Shown in pieces: positions 16,678 through 24,874 of a stretch of DNA of 64,000 bases. Position numbers and translations under genes: made by a program. The notes beneath the pieces were generated by a model. That model did not search any database. It was not told where the DNA came from and saw only the letters and a program-made list of their open reading frames with translations. The stretch's first letter is position 1. Each line of letters starts with the position of its first letter. The stretch spans positions 5,132 through 69,131 of the forward strand of contig JAYTOI010000025.1 in assembly GCA_043747875.1 (NCBI GenBank), in the 5' to 3' direction. Source of the stretch: CADEED01 sp043747875 (GTDB lineage: Bacteria; Pseudomonadota; Gammaproteobacteria; Steroidobacterales; Steroidobacteraceae).

Positions 16678-17988
16678 ATGAAGAAACTCACGACCTGCCT
16701 GTTGTTCGCCGTCCTCGGCGCCGCCACGCCTGCGTTCGCGCAGCTTCGGCTCACGATCACGCATGGCGTCACCGATCCGATCCCGATCGCCGTCGTGCCG
16801 TTCGCGAACGCTGCGCCGCTCGGCGCCGCCGACGTCGCGGAGATCATCCAGAACGACCTCGAGAGCACCGGCCGCTTCAAGGCGATGCCGCGTACCGACA
16901 TGATCACCAAGCCGTCGACCGCGTCCGAGATCGACAGTCCGGCGTGGAAGCAGCAACGCAACGATTTCGTGGTAGTGGGTCGGGTGCGCCAGCTCGCGGG
17001 CGGCGACCTGGAAGTGAAGGGCGAGCTGGTCAACGTGCTCACCGGCGTGGCGATGGGCGATCGCACCGTCGTTGTCGCGGCCCCGAAGCTGCGCTTCGCC
17101 GCACATCGCATCGCCGACGCCATCCACGAGAAGATCCTCGGCGTCCCGGGCGCGTTCTCGACGCGCATCGCCTACGTGTCGGTCGACGGCCGGCCGCCGA
17201 AGCAGAGCTATCAACTGGTGGTCGCCGACGCCGATGGCATGAACTTCAAGACCGTGCTGCGTTCGCCGCTGCCCATCATGTCGCCGTCCTGGTCGCCGGA
17301 CGGGGTCATGCTGGCGTACGTGTCGTTCGAGCACAAGGTCTCGTCCATCTACGTACAGAACGTGCAGACCTCGCAGCGCAGCCGCGTCTCCGCGCGCGCC
17401 GGCATCAACGGCGCGCCGTCCTGGTCGCCGGACGGCAAGAAGCTCGCGCTGACGCTGTCGGGCAGCAACGGCAATCTCGACGTCTATCTACTCGAGCTGA
17501 CCACGCAGAAGCTCACGCGCATCACCGACGATCCGGCCATCGACACCGAGGCGGTGTTCACGGCGGACGGCAGCGCGCTGTATTTCACGTCGGACCGGGC
17601 CGGCAGCCCGCAGGTCTACCGCGTGGGACTCGGGGGCGCGGAACGGCCGAAGCGCGTCACGTTCTCCGGCTCGTACAATGCCCGGCCGCGCGTCTCGCCT
17701 GACGGCAAGAAGCTCGCACTGCTGACGCTCGACAACGGTGCATATCGCATCGGCATCCAGGACCTCATGAACGGCTCGATGCAGATCATCTCGACGGGCC
17801 GACAGGACGAAAGCCCCAGCTTCGCGCCGAACGGCGCCATGCTGATCCTCGCCGGGCGTGAACGCGGACAGGGTGTGCTACAAACCGTTTCAGCGGACGG
17901 TCAATCGTCCGCGCGGCTCAATGCGGACGCGGGCGAAGTACGCGAACCCGTGTGGGGACCGTATTTGCCGGACAACAGAACTCAATGA
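16678..17988 (+). CDS. tolB: Tol-Pal system periplasmic beta-propeller TolB
   Basis: Periplasmic protein that shuttles between Pal and TolA. The 436-residue protein starts with a Sec signal peptide (LTTCLLFAVLGAATPAFAQ), then an N-terminal alpha/beta domain (about 22-160), then a six-bladed propeller made of repeats with the SWSPDG signature (PSWSPDGVMLAYVSF, PSWSPDGKKLALTLS, PRVSPDGKKLALLTL). Length matches the family (about 430). A ribosome site AGAGGG lies ahead of the ATG. Its stop overlaps an ATG that could start pal, although the start 15 bases later is preferred. Confidence 0.97.
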   Translation: MKKLTTCLLFAVLGAATPAFAQLRLTITHGVTDPIPIAVVPFANAAPLGAADVAEIIQNDLESTGRFKAMPRTDMITKPSTASEIDSPAWKQQRNDFVVVGRVRQLAGGDLEVKGELVNVLTGVAMGDRTVVVAAPKLRFAAHRIADAIHEKILGVPGAFSTRIAYVSVDGRPPKQSYQLVVADADGMNFKTVLRSPLPIMSPSWSPDGVMLAYVSFEHKVSSIYVQNVQTSQRSRVSARAGINGAPSWSPDGKKLALTLSGSNGNLDVYLLELTTQKLTRITDDPAIDTEAVFTADGSALYFTSDRAGSPQVYRVGLGGAERPKRVTFSGSYNARPRVSPDGKKLALLTLDNGAYRIGIQDLMNGSMQIISTGRQDESPSFAPNGAMLILAGRERGQGVLQTVSADGQSSARLNADAGEVREPVWGPYLPDNRTQ

Positions 17989-18002
17989 AGAAAGGTGTGC
18001 TC

Positions 18003-18515
18003 ATGAAGAACTTCGTATCGACAGTGGCTCTGCTCGCAGCGGTGGTGATGCTCTCGGGATGCCCGACCACCCCGCCGCCGGCGCCCGAACAACCGGCTGC
18101 GCCTCCGGCCGCCGCCAGCGGTGCCGAGGATTCGAACGCGTCGGTCAGTGATACCGATGCCGCCGGTCCCTCGGGTGAGCTGCTCTCGAAACGCATCGTG
18201 TACTTCGACTTCGATAGTGCCGCGGTCCGCACGGACTCGCGCACCGTGGTCGACGCGCACGCGCGCTACCTCGCCAACAACCCTGGGCAGAAAGTGCGGC
18301 TCGAAGGCCATGCCGACGAGCGCGGCTCGCGCGAGTACAACATCGGTCTCGGCGAGCGCCGCGGTCAGGCGGTGCGTCAGGCGCTGCTGTTGCAAGGCGT
18401 CGCGGAAGTGCAGTTGACGACGGTGAGCTACGGCGAGGAACGGCCGGCCGCCGCGGGCAGCGACGAGCAGGCATATTCGCTCAATCGCCGCGTCGAGATC
18501 GTCTACGTCAAGTAA
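18003..18515 (+). CDS. pal: Peptidoglycan-associated lipoprotein Pal
   Basis: Outer-membrane lipoprotein that binds peptidoglycan through an OmpA-like domain and cycles between TolB and the wall. The 170-residue precursor has a lipoprotein signal peptide with lipobox LSGC at about residue 20, a Pro/Ala linker, and an OmpA-like domain from about 60 on (VYFDFDSAAVRTDS, LEGHADERGSREYNIGLGER, YGEERPAAAGSDEQAYSLNR). I chose the ATG at 18003 because GAAAGG sits 8 bases ahead and the lipobox spacing is right; the ATG at 17985 overlaps the tolB stop and would add 6 residues. Confidence 0.95.
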   Translation: MKNFVSTVALLAAVVMLSGCPTTPPPAPEQPAAPPAAASGAEDSNASVSDTDAAGPSGELLSKRIVYFDFDSAAVRTDSRTVVDAHARYLANNPGQKVRLEGHADERGSREYNIGLGERRGQAVRQALLLQGVAEVQLTTVSYGEERPAAAGSDEQAYSLNRRVEIVYVK

Positions 18516-18518
18516 ACA

Positions 18519-18536
18519 CCGGCGCATGCGCGCCGG
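18519..18536 (+). other. Stem-loop between pal and cpoB
   Basis: Four bases after the pal stop there is a perfect 7-base-pair inverted repeat (CCGGCGC, loop ATGC, GCGCCGG) followed by only a short T-rich stretch (ATTTGTT). It could attenuate read-through from the highly expressed pal gene to cpoB or protect the pal 3' end. The T tract is too poor for a confident intrinsic terminator. Confidence 0.4.
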
Positions 18537-18581
18537 ATGATTTGTTACCGGGCGCATCCCGGAATTCATGCGAGGTTCGCC

Positions 18582-19394
18582 GTGGTGAAACATCGTCCTT
18601 TCGTCGTGCGCTTCGCCATTGTGCTCACAATGGTCGCGGGCGCGGTCACGCTGGCGGCATGTGCGGTGGCTCCCGAGGAAGACCCGGTGCAGATCCGTCT
18701 CAAGGATCTCGACAACCGCGTGCAGCGCATCGAGCGCGTCCTCACCAATCAGAGCCTGCTCGATCTCGCGCAGCGCATCGACGCGCTGCAGGCCGACGTG
18801 CGCACGATCCGCGGCGAGGTCGAGCTGCTGCAGAACTCCAGCGAAGGCGGCAAGACCCAGGCGCGCAGCTTGTATGGGGATCTCGAGAAGCGGCTCGCCG
18901 CGCTCGAGACGCTGGGCGGTGTCGGCGCGGTCGGGCCCGCGGCGCCGGGTGCCATGCCCGGCACCCTGCCAGGGGCTCCCGGGACCGTGCTTGCGCCATC
19001 GGCCGGCGGCGGGTCGGAGCAGGCCACGTACGATGCGGCCATGGCCGCGCTGCGCTCGGGCAGCTACGACAAGGCCATCGCCTCGTTCGGCGAAGTGGTC
19101 ACTAACTACCCGAAGGGCGATCTCGCGAGCAACGCGCAGTTCTGGATCGGCGAGAGCTATTTCACGAAGGGCGACCTGCAGAACGCGATCGCCTCCTACC
19201 GCAAGGTGCTCGCGGACTGGCCGGACTCACGCAAGGCACCCGATGCCATGGTCAAACTCGGCTTCTCGCTCGCCGATCTCAAGCGCACCGCCGAGGCGCG
19301 CGAGACGCTCGAGGATGTCGTGCGACGCTACCCCGGCTCGAGCGCGGCTACTCTCGCGTCCGACCGCCTGAAGCGCATGTCTACGGGCCGATGA
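18582..19394 (+). CDS. cpoB: Cell-division coordinator CpoB (YbgF), tol-pal operon
   Basis: Periplasmic protein that couples Tol function to PBP1B during septal wall synthesis. Visible: a signal peptide ending in a possible lipobox (LAAC), an N-terminal trimerising coiled coil (about residues 35-110: IRLKDLDNRVQRIERVL then LDLAQRIDALQADVRTI), a Gly/Pro linker, and C-terminal TPR repeats (about 150-270: DAAMAALRSGSYDKAIASF, QFWIGESYFTKGDLQNAI). The GTG at 18582 is preferred because GAGG precedes it by 7 bases and gives a normal signal peptide; an ATG at 18537 would add 15 residues. A lipidated form would be unusual for this family. It overlaps queE by 4 bases. Confidence 0.92.
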   Translation: MVKHRPFVVRFAIVLTMVAGAVTLAACAVAPEEDPVQIRLKDLDNRVQRIERVLTNQSLLDLAQRIDALQADVRTIRGEVELLQNSSEGGKTQARSLYGDLEKRLAALETLGGVGAVGPAAPGAMPGTLPGAPGTVLAPSAGGGSEQATYDAAMAALRSGSYDKAIASFGEVVTNYPKGDLASNAQFWIGESYFTKGDLQNAIASYRKVLADWPDSRKAPDAMVKLGFSLADLKRTAEARETLEDVVRRYPGSSAATLASDRLKRMSTGR

Positions 19395-20077
19395 CCGGGG
19401 AAGCCACGGACTCCAGCCCCGGCGCCCGCCTCAAGATCACGGAGATTTTCTATTCGCTGCAGGGCGAGGCCGACACCGTCGGCTTTCCCACGGTTTTCGT
19501 GCGCCTCACGGGCTGTCCGCTGCGCTGCCAGTTCTGCGACACGGCGTACGCGTTCCACGGCGGCGAATGGCGCTCGCTCGAGGAAATTTTTTCGCGCGTG
19601 CGCGAGCTTTTCGGCCCGAGCGAGGGCGCGCGGCACGTCTGCGTGACCGGCGGCGAGCCGCTGGCGCAGAAGAACTGCCTGCCTCTGCTCGCCGGGCTCT
19701 GCGACGCCGGGCATCGTGTGTCGCTCGAGACCAGCGGCGCGATGCCACTCGCGGACGTCGATCCGCGCGTCATTCGAGTCGTCGACGTGAAGACTCCGGG
19801 CTCGGGCGAGGAGGGCCGTAATCGGTACGACGACCTCGCCCTGCTGCGGCCTGAAGAGCAGATCAAGTTCGTGATCTGCGGTCGCGCGGACTACGAATGG
19901 AGCCGCGAGAAGATTCGCGCGCTCGGGCTGCCGGCGCGCTGCACCGTACTGTTCAGTCCCAGTGCCGAGGAGTTGCCGGCGCGCGAGCTGGCGGACTGGC
20001 TTCTCGCCGATCGCCTGCCGGTGCGATTTCAAATGCAGCTCCACAAGGTTTTGTGGGGCAACGTGCCGGGCAAATGA
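19391..20077 (+). CDS. queE: 7-carboxy-7-deazaguanine synthase
   Basis: Radical-SAM enzyme converting 6-carboxytetrahydropterin to 7-carboxy-7-deazaguanine in queuosine biosynthesis. The 228-residue protein has the N-terminal EIFYSLQGEADTVGFPTVFVR, the iron-sulfur cluster motif CPLRCQFC (Cys42, Cys46, Cys49) and VCVTGGEPLAQKN for SAM binding. Length fits the family (about 220). It begins in an ATGA overlap with cpoB and ends in an ATGA overlap with queC, so it is coupled to both. Confidence 0.95.
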   Translation: MTGEATDSSPGARLKITEIFYSLQGEADTVGFPTVFVRLTGCPLRCQFCDTAYAFHGGEWRSLEEIFSRVRELFGPSEGARHVCVTGGEPLAQKNCLPLLAGLCDAGHRVSLETSGAMPLADVDPRVIRVVDVKTPGSGEEGRNRYDDLALLRPEEQIKFVICGRADYEWSREKIRALGLPARCTVLFSPSAEELPARELADWLLADRLPVRFQMQLHKVLWGNVPGK

Positions 20078-20760
20078 CCCCACGTGCGGTGGTGCTGCTC
20101 TCCGGCGGACTCGATTCCGCCACCGTGCTCGCGCTGGCGCGCGCGGCGGGCCTCGAGTGTTACGCGTTGTCGGTCGCCTACGGCCAGCGTCATCGCGCCG
20201 AGCTCGACGCCGCGCATGCCATCGCACGTGCGCTCGGCGCGCGCGAGCATCGTGTCATGCAGGTGGATCTGGCCGGCATCGGCGGCTCGGCGCTCACCGA
20301 TCCCACACTCGCCGTGCCGAGCGTGCCGTCCTCCGGCATCCCCATCACCTACGTCCCCGCGCGCAACACCATCATGCTGTCGCTCGCGCTCGCCTGGGCC
20401 GAAGTGCTCGGCGCCGCCGAGGTCCACATCGGCGTGAACGCGGTCGACTACTCGGGCTATCCGGATTGCCGGCCCGAATTCATCGCCGCATTCGAAAATC
20501 TTGCCGTCCTCGCCACCCAGGTCGGCGTGGAAGGCAGGCGCATCGCGATCCGTGCGCCACTGATGCAACTGAACAAGGGCGACATCATCCGCACGGGCGC
20601 GCGGCTCGGCGTCGACTACGGTCTCACCGTGTCGTGCTATCAGGCCGACGCGCTGGGCGGGGCCTGCAATCGCTGCGATTCCTGCCGGTTGCGACGCGAG
20701 GGGTTCGCCGCGGCGGGTGTCGCCGATCCAACGAGATATTCGGCTGAAAAGATCGTGTAG
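20074..20760 (+). CDS. queC: 7-cyano-7-deazaguanine synthase
   Basis: ATP- and zinc-dependent enzyme that turns 7-carboxy-7-deazaguanine into preQ0 for queuosine. The 228-residue protein has the PP-loop ATP motif VVLLSGGLDSATVL, VPARNTIMLSLALAWAE, DYSGYPDCRPEFI and the C-terminal zinc-binding cysteines (CYQADALGGACNRCDSC). The ATG at 20074 overlaps the queE stop. This is the last gene before tRNA-Lys. Confidence 0.96.
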   Translation: MTPRAVVLLSGGLDSATVLALARAAGLECYALSVAYGQRHRAELDAAHAIARALGAREHRVMQVDLAGIGGSALTDPTLAVPSVPSSGIPITYVPARNTIMLSLALAWAEVLGAAEVHIGVNAVDYSGYPDCRPEFIAAFENLAVLATQVGVEGRRIAIRAPLMQLNKGDIIRTGARLGVDYGLTVSCYQADALGGACNRCDSCRLRREGFAAAGVADPTRYSAEKIV

Positions 20761-20782
20761 ACTTCGCGCCCTTCGACCTCAG

Positions 20783-20858
20783 GGGTCGGTAGCTCAGTTG
20801 GTAGAGCAGCGCCCTTTTAAGGCGTTAGTCGTGGGTTCGAGTCCCACCCGACCCACCA
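20783..20858 (+). tRNA. tRNA-Lys (anticodon UUU)
   Basis: A complete cloverleaf is visible: acceptor stem GGGTCGG with CCGACCC, D arm GCTC/GAGC, anticodon stem GCGCC/GGCGT with loop CTTTTAA (anticodon TTT), variable TAGTC, T arm GTGGG-TTCGAGT-CCCAC, discriminator A and an encoded CCA. It lies 22 bases after queC, the same neighbourhood as in several Gammaproteobacteria. Confidence 0.98.
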
Positions 20859-21142
20859 CGTCCCCCGACCCAGACGGCGCCCTGACCGGCGCAAGATCAG
20901 TGATTTGGCGCTGACCTTGGATCCCGTGGCGCGTGCCGCCGGCTGCACTGATTTCGAGCGACTCCCGTGCAAATCAATGTATTTACGGGCAACATCGCGC
21001 AGGCGTAGGGGAGCACTTGGACAATAAATCGACATCCCCGCGCGGGAGGGTACCGTGACGAGGCTTCTCGAGATCTCTCGCCTCGGTTCTCTTTCGTTTT
21101 TGAATTGACTACTCAGCTCGAGTTTTCGACGGAGTAGCTTCG
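20859..21142. other. Intergenic stretch after tRNA-Lys, possible small RNA
   Basis: No protein gene is supported here. The minus-strand frame covering 20817-21035 is an antisense read of the tRNA. Near 21060-21085 an imperfect inverted repeat (GAGGC ... GCCTC with TCTCGAGA inside) lies about 60 bases ahead of a strong intrinsic terminator. A transcript ending at that terminator must start either at the tRNA or within this stretch, so a short RNA is possible. I could not find a convincing promoter. Confidence 0.3.
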
Positions 21143-21181
21143 CGGCTCGCCCGGTGGTCCCCCTGCCGGGCGAGCCGTTTT
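21143..21181 (+). terminator. Intrinsic terminator upstream of the DUF1080 gene
   Basis: A 12-base-pair perfect stem (CGGCTCGCCCGG with CCGGGCGAGCCG, loop of 11 bases) is followed directly by TTTTCATTTT. It stops plus-strand transcription between tRNA-Lys and the gene at 21297. Confidence 0.85.
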
Positions 21182-21296
21182 CATTTTCGCGGGCAGCGCC
21201 ACTGCAGTAGTTAGACGCCAGCGCCGCGTGCGGCGTGCCGCTTGCGTGCGCCGCAGCGTCGCCGCATCATGCGAGCGGTAACACGAGGGGTCCTCC

Positions 21297-22772
21297 ATGC
21301 GAAAGATTTCGATGTCTGCGGCTGCGTTGTGCGCGCTGCTGTCCGGTGCCCTGGCGGGCGCGGCCGACCGCGCCGACGGCTGGAAGCCGCTGTTCAACGG
21401 CAAGGACCTCAAGGGCTGGTCCGTACGCTACGCCTCACAAACTCCCGATGGCGCGCCCGCGCCCGCGACGTTGTTCCGCGTCGAGAACGGCACTATCCAC
21501 GCCTATCCCACGCAGCCCGCGGGTGAAGTGCAGCCCAACGCGTACCTCATCACCGACGCCGCTCACAAAGATTACCGGCTCAGCCTCGAATACAAATGGG
21601 GCGAGAAGAAATACGCGCCGCGCTTCGAGCAGGTGCGCGATGCGGGCCTGCTTTATCACGTGCATCGCGAGCGGGCCGGCGACTGGCCGGCGTCCGCCGA
21701 AGCGCAGATCCAGGAAGGCGACACGGGCGATTCGTGGGCCATCCTCACTCAGCTCTCCACGTTCATCGATCCGAAAACGGGTTTCTACACGCTGCCCGAG
21801 AACGGTGGCGTGCCCGCGGTCCGCGGGGACAAGGACAAGTTCGAGCGCACCTGGCACAGCCGCGGAAATGAATATCCGGGCTGGAACACCGTCGAGGTCA
21901 TCGTGCGCGGCGATCGCGTCACGCACATCGTCAACGGCGTCGTGAACATGCGTGTTTTCGATCTGAAGTCCTGGGACGAGAGCGCGAAGAACTGGGTGAA
22001 GCTCGACCACGGCAAGATCGCGCTTCAGGCCGAGGCCGCCGAGATCTTCTATCGCAACATCCAGATCAGACCGGTCAACGACGGCGATGACCTGCCGCCA
22101 AAGCCGGAGATCACGGAAGTGTGGTTCCCGGTGCCGAGGAAAGTGACGCCCGGTACCTCTGCGGGCGCGCCGCCCTCCGACGCGGTGGTGCTATTCGATG
22201 GCAAGAGTCTCGACTCCTGGAAGAGCGCGCGTAGTGGCGGCGAAGCGGGTTGGAAGATCGTGAACGGCGAGATGGTCGTCGGGCCGGGAACCGGTGACAT
22301 CCAGACGAAAGAGATGTTCGGCGACGTGCAGCTCCACGTCGAGTGGTGCGGCCCGGAGTTGCCCGCCAGGAACGTGAACCAGGATCGCGGCAACAGCGGC
22401 GTGTTCCTGCAGGATGTCTACGAAGTGCAGGTGCTCGACAACTTCAAGAACCCGACGTACGTGAACGGCATGGTGGGTTCCATCTACAAGCAGCACCCGC
22501 CGCTGGTGAGCGCCACGCTGCCGGCCGAGACCTGGAACGTGTACGACATCGTGTTCACGGCGCCGCGCTTCAATGCCGACGGCACGCTGGCCTCGCCGAC
22601 GCGTTTCACGGTGCTGCACAACGGCGTGCTGGTGCAGAACAACGTGTCGCTCAAGGGCGGCACCACCTACATCGGCGCGCCTAGCTATTTCCCGCACGGC
22701 AACCTGCCGCTGCGCCTGCAGGACCACGGTCACCTGGTGCGATTTCGCAACATCTGGCTGCGAAAGCTCTGA
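21297..22772 (+). CDS. Secreted protein with two DUF1080 (3-keto-disaccharide hydrolase-like) domains
   Basis: A 491-residue exported protein: Sec signal peptide (about 1-22), first DUF1080 domain (about 26-260, beginning WKPLFNGKDLKGWSV), a short Pro-rich joint, and a second DUF1080 domain (about 298-491, beginning VVLFDGKSLDSWKSA, with NSGVFLQDVYEVQVLDNF and ending with LQDHGHLVRFRNIWLRKL). DUF1080 is a concanavalin-like jelly-roll fold; characterised members hydrolyse 3-keto-glycosides. Family knowledge suggests a role in degrading plant or environmental glycosides in the periplasm. It stands alone between a terminator and the histidine kinase; an ATG with GAGGGG ahead supports the start. 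Confidence 0.88.
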   Translation: MRKISMSAAALCALLSGALAGAADRADGWKPLFNGKDLKGWSVRYASQTPDGAPAPATLFRVENGTIHAYPTQPAGEVQPNAYLITDAAHKDYRLSLEYKWGEKKYAPRFEQVRDAGLLYHVHRERAGDWPASAEAQIQEGDTGDSWAILTQLSTFIDPKTGFYTLPENGGVPAVRGDKDKFERTWHSRGNEYPGWNTVEVIVRGDRVTHIVNGVVNMRVFDLKSWDESAKNWVKLDHGKIALQAEAAEIFYRNIQIRPVNDGDDLPPKPEITEVWFPVPRKVTPGTSAGAPPSDAVVLFDGKSLDSWKSARSGGEAGWKIVNGEMVVGPGTGDIQTKEMFGDVQLHVEWCGPELPARNVNQDRGNSGVFLQDVYEVQVLDNFKNPTYVNGMVGSIYKQHPPLVSATLPAETWNVYDIVFTAPRFNADGTLASPTRFTVLHNGVLVQNNVSLKGGTTYIGAPSYFPHGNLPLRLQDHGHLVRFRNIWLRKL

Positions 22773-22955
22773 CGCGGGTCTCACTTCCTCAAGTGGGGCG
22801 TGAGCTTCTGACGGTGCGGCCATTTTTTGCCGTCTGCGGGGCGCATTTCTGACGACTGTGCGAACTTGCGGGGGTCAAGAGAACGCGCTTTTCTACCGAT
22901 AAACCGGCTGGACCGACAGGCTTTTCGCCCGTTTGGGGTCCCGACGGAGCATTGG

Positions 22956-24866
22956 ATGAACGGCGCCCAGAACGAAGAACCGGCCGGTCGGCCCGAGCCG
23001 GCCGCCCCGGAAACGACCACGACGGATCTGCCGCTGCAGGCGCAGCTCATGGGCAGCTTTGCGCTCGTGTTCATCTTGAGCACCATCGCGGGCGTCGTCG
23101 GCTACGCGACGTTCGACTCCACCTCGCTCGACGAGAGCGCGCGCGCCAAGGCGACGATGTACACCGCGAACCTCACGCAGCAGCTCTACGGCGCCGTGGC
23201 GTTCAACGATCCGGTTCTGGCGGATGAAGTCATCCGCCCGCTGCGCACCGACCGCAACGTGTACGGTGTGGCGGTGTACGCGGCCGGCGGCAAGCGCCTC
23301 GCGGGTCATGGCGAATCTCCCCGAACGCTGGCCGACGGCGACGACGTGCGGCTCAGCGACGACCGTGTGACGGTCATGCTGCGCGACCTGTACGTGGGCG
23401 AGGGCGCATCGGGTCGTCTCTATCTTGCGCTATCTACCGAGCACATCGCTTCGGCGCGCTTCCGCGCGGCGCAGTTCCCCGCGATGATCACCGCCGTGGT
23501 GCTGTTGTTCGCCATCCTGCTGGCGCTGGCGCATTCGTTCAGCGTCATGATGTCCGAGGTCGTGCGCATGTTCGAAGAGCGCCGCCAGATGGAGCGCACC
23601 GAGAAGCAACGCCTCGAAAAGCTGGTTTCCGAGCGTACGCATGAGCTGGAGCGCGGTCGCGAGCAGTACCGACTCGTCGTCGAGGGCACGCATGCGATCC
23701 CGTTCGCGCTCGACGTCGACGACGGGCACTTCGAATACATCGGCCCGCAAGGTCCGCAGCGACTGGGCTTCAGCGAGCACCTGTGGAAACAGATCGGCTT
23801 CCTCGACAAGCTCATGCCGCGCGATCGCAACGGCGCGGTGCGTTCGCGCATCGACGACAGCAGGAGCGGCAACTTCGAGCTGGAGACCACCGTGCTCACG
23901 CTGGACGAACAGCGCGTCGACCTGCGCTGGGTCGCGAGCTGCGAGCAGAGCGACAGCACCGGCCAGCACAAGGTGCTGCGCGGCATGATGCTCGACGTCA
24001 CCGATCAACGCCGTCTCGAGAACGACCTGGCGCAGGCCCAGAAGCTCGAGAGCGTCGGCCGGCTCGCCGCCGGTGTCGCGCACGAGATCAACACACCGGT
24101 GCAGTTCGTTTCCGACAGCGTGCATTTCGTGCGCGAGGCCTTGGACGACCTGTCCGGGATCGTCCACAAATATCGCGAGCTGCGGATCGCCACCGAGCAG
24201 GGCGCGGGGGTCGCGGCCGCCGCCAAGGCCGCCGAAGAGGCCGAGGACAACGCCGACCTCGACTACATCCTCGAGAACGCGCCGGTGGCGCTGGATCGTG
24301 CGCGCGACGGCCTCGGGCGGGTCGCCGCGATCGTGCGGTCCATGAAGGAGTTCGCGCACCCGGACCGCAAGGAAATGGCGCAGTCCGACTTGAACCAGGC
24401 CATCTCGAGCACGCTCGTGATCGCCTCCAACGAATACAAATACGTCGCAGACGTGGAAATGGCGCTCGGCGATCTGCCGCTGGTGAATTGCTATGCAGGC
24501 GAGATCAACCAGGTGGTGCTGAACCTCATCGTCAATGCCGCCCATGCCATCGGTGACGTGGTGAAGGGCACCGACCAGAAGGGCAAGATCCGTGTGGCGA
24601 CGCGCGTGCTCGACCACCAGATCGAGATCTCGATCGGTGACACGGGCAAGGGCATTCCGCTCGAAGTGCGCTCGCGCATCTTCGATCCGTTCTTCACGAC
24701 CAAGGAAGTGGGCCGGGGTACGGGGCAGGGCCTGGCGATCGCCCGCACGGTGGTGGTCGACAAGCACGGCGGTACGCTGCACTTCGAAACCGAGCTCGGC
24801 GTGGGCACCACGTTCTACATCCGGCTGCCCATCGACGGGCCGTCGTCCTCGTCGACCGCGGCCTGA
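22956..24866 (+). CDS. Membrane histidine kinase with CHASE8-like sensor and PAS domain
   Basis: A 636-residue sensor kinase. Order: short cytoplasmic N-terminus; membrane helix 1 (about 31-53); periplasmic domain (about 54-165) with the AVAFNDPVLADEVIRPLR pattern of CHASE8; membrane helix 2 (about 172-195); a coiled signalling helix; a PAS-like domain (about 230-345); HisKA with the phospho-accepting His376 in LAAGVAHEINTPVQF; and an HATPase with NLIVNAAHAIG, GDTGKGIP and GTGQGLAIAR. The HisKA-HATPase style is that of non-orthodox NtrB-like kinases. No response regulator is adjacent; the next genes, starting 8 bases later, are sugar transporters. Start chosen at the ATG with GGAG ahead; the frame is open from 22827. 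Confidence 0.9.
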   Translation: MNGAQNEEPAGRPEPAAPETTTTDLPLQAQLMGSFALVFILSTIAGVVGYATFDSTSLDESARAKATMYTANLTQQLYGAVAFNDPVLADEVIRPLRTDRNVYGVAVYAAGGKRLAGHGESPRTLADGDDVRLSDDRVTVMLRDLYVGEGASGRLYLALSTEHIASARFRAAQFPAMITAVVLLFAILLALAHSFSVMMSEVVRMFEERRQMERTEKQRLEKLVSERTHELERGREQYRLVVEGTHAIPFALDVDDGHFEYIGPQGPQRLGFSEHLWKQIGFLDKLMPRDRNGAVRSRIDDSRSGNFELETTVLTLDEQRVDLRWVASCEQSDSTGQHKVLRGMMLDVTDQRRLENDLAQAQKLESVGRLAAGVAHEINTPVQFVSDSVHFVREALDDLSGIVHKYRELRIATEQGAGVAAAAKAAEEAEDNADLDYILENAPVALDRARDGLGRVAAIVRSMKEFAHPDRKEMAQSDLNQAISSTLVIASNEYKYVADVEMALGDLPLVNCYAGEINQVVLNLIVNAAHAIGDVVKGTDQKGKIRVATRVLDHQIEISIGDTGKGIPLEVRSRIFDPFFTTKEVGRGTGQGLAIARTVVVDKHGGTLHFETELGVGTTFYIRLPIDGPSSSSTAA

Positions 24867-24874
24867 GGGCGACT

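Noticed and set aside
20817..21035. A 72-codon minus-strand frame starting at 21035 and ending in the tRNA
   Set aside because: Its C-terminus (WDSNPRLTP type) is a known artefact of reading a tRNA gene antisense.
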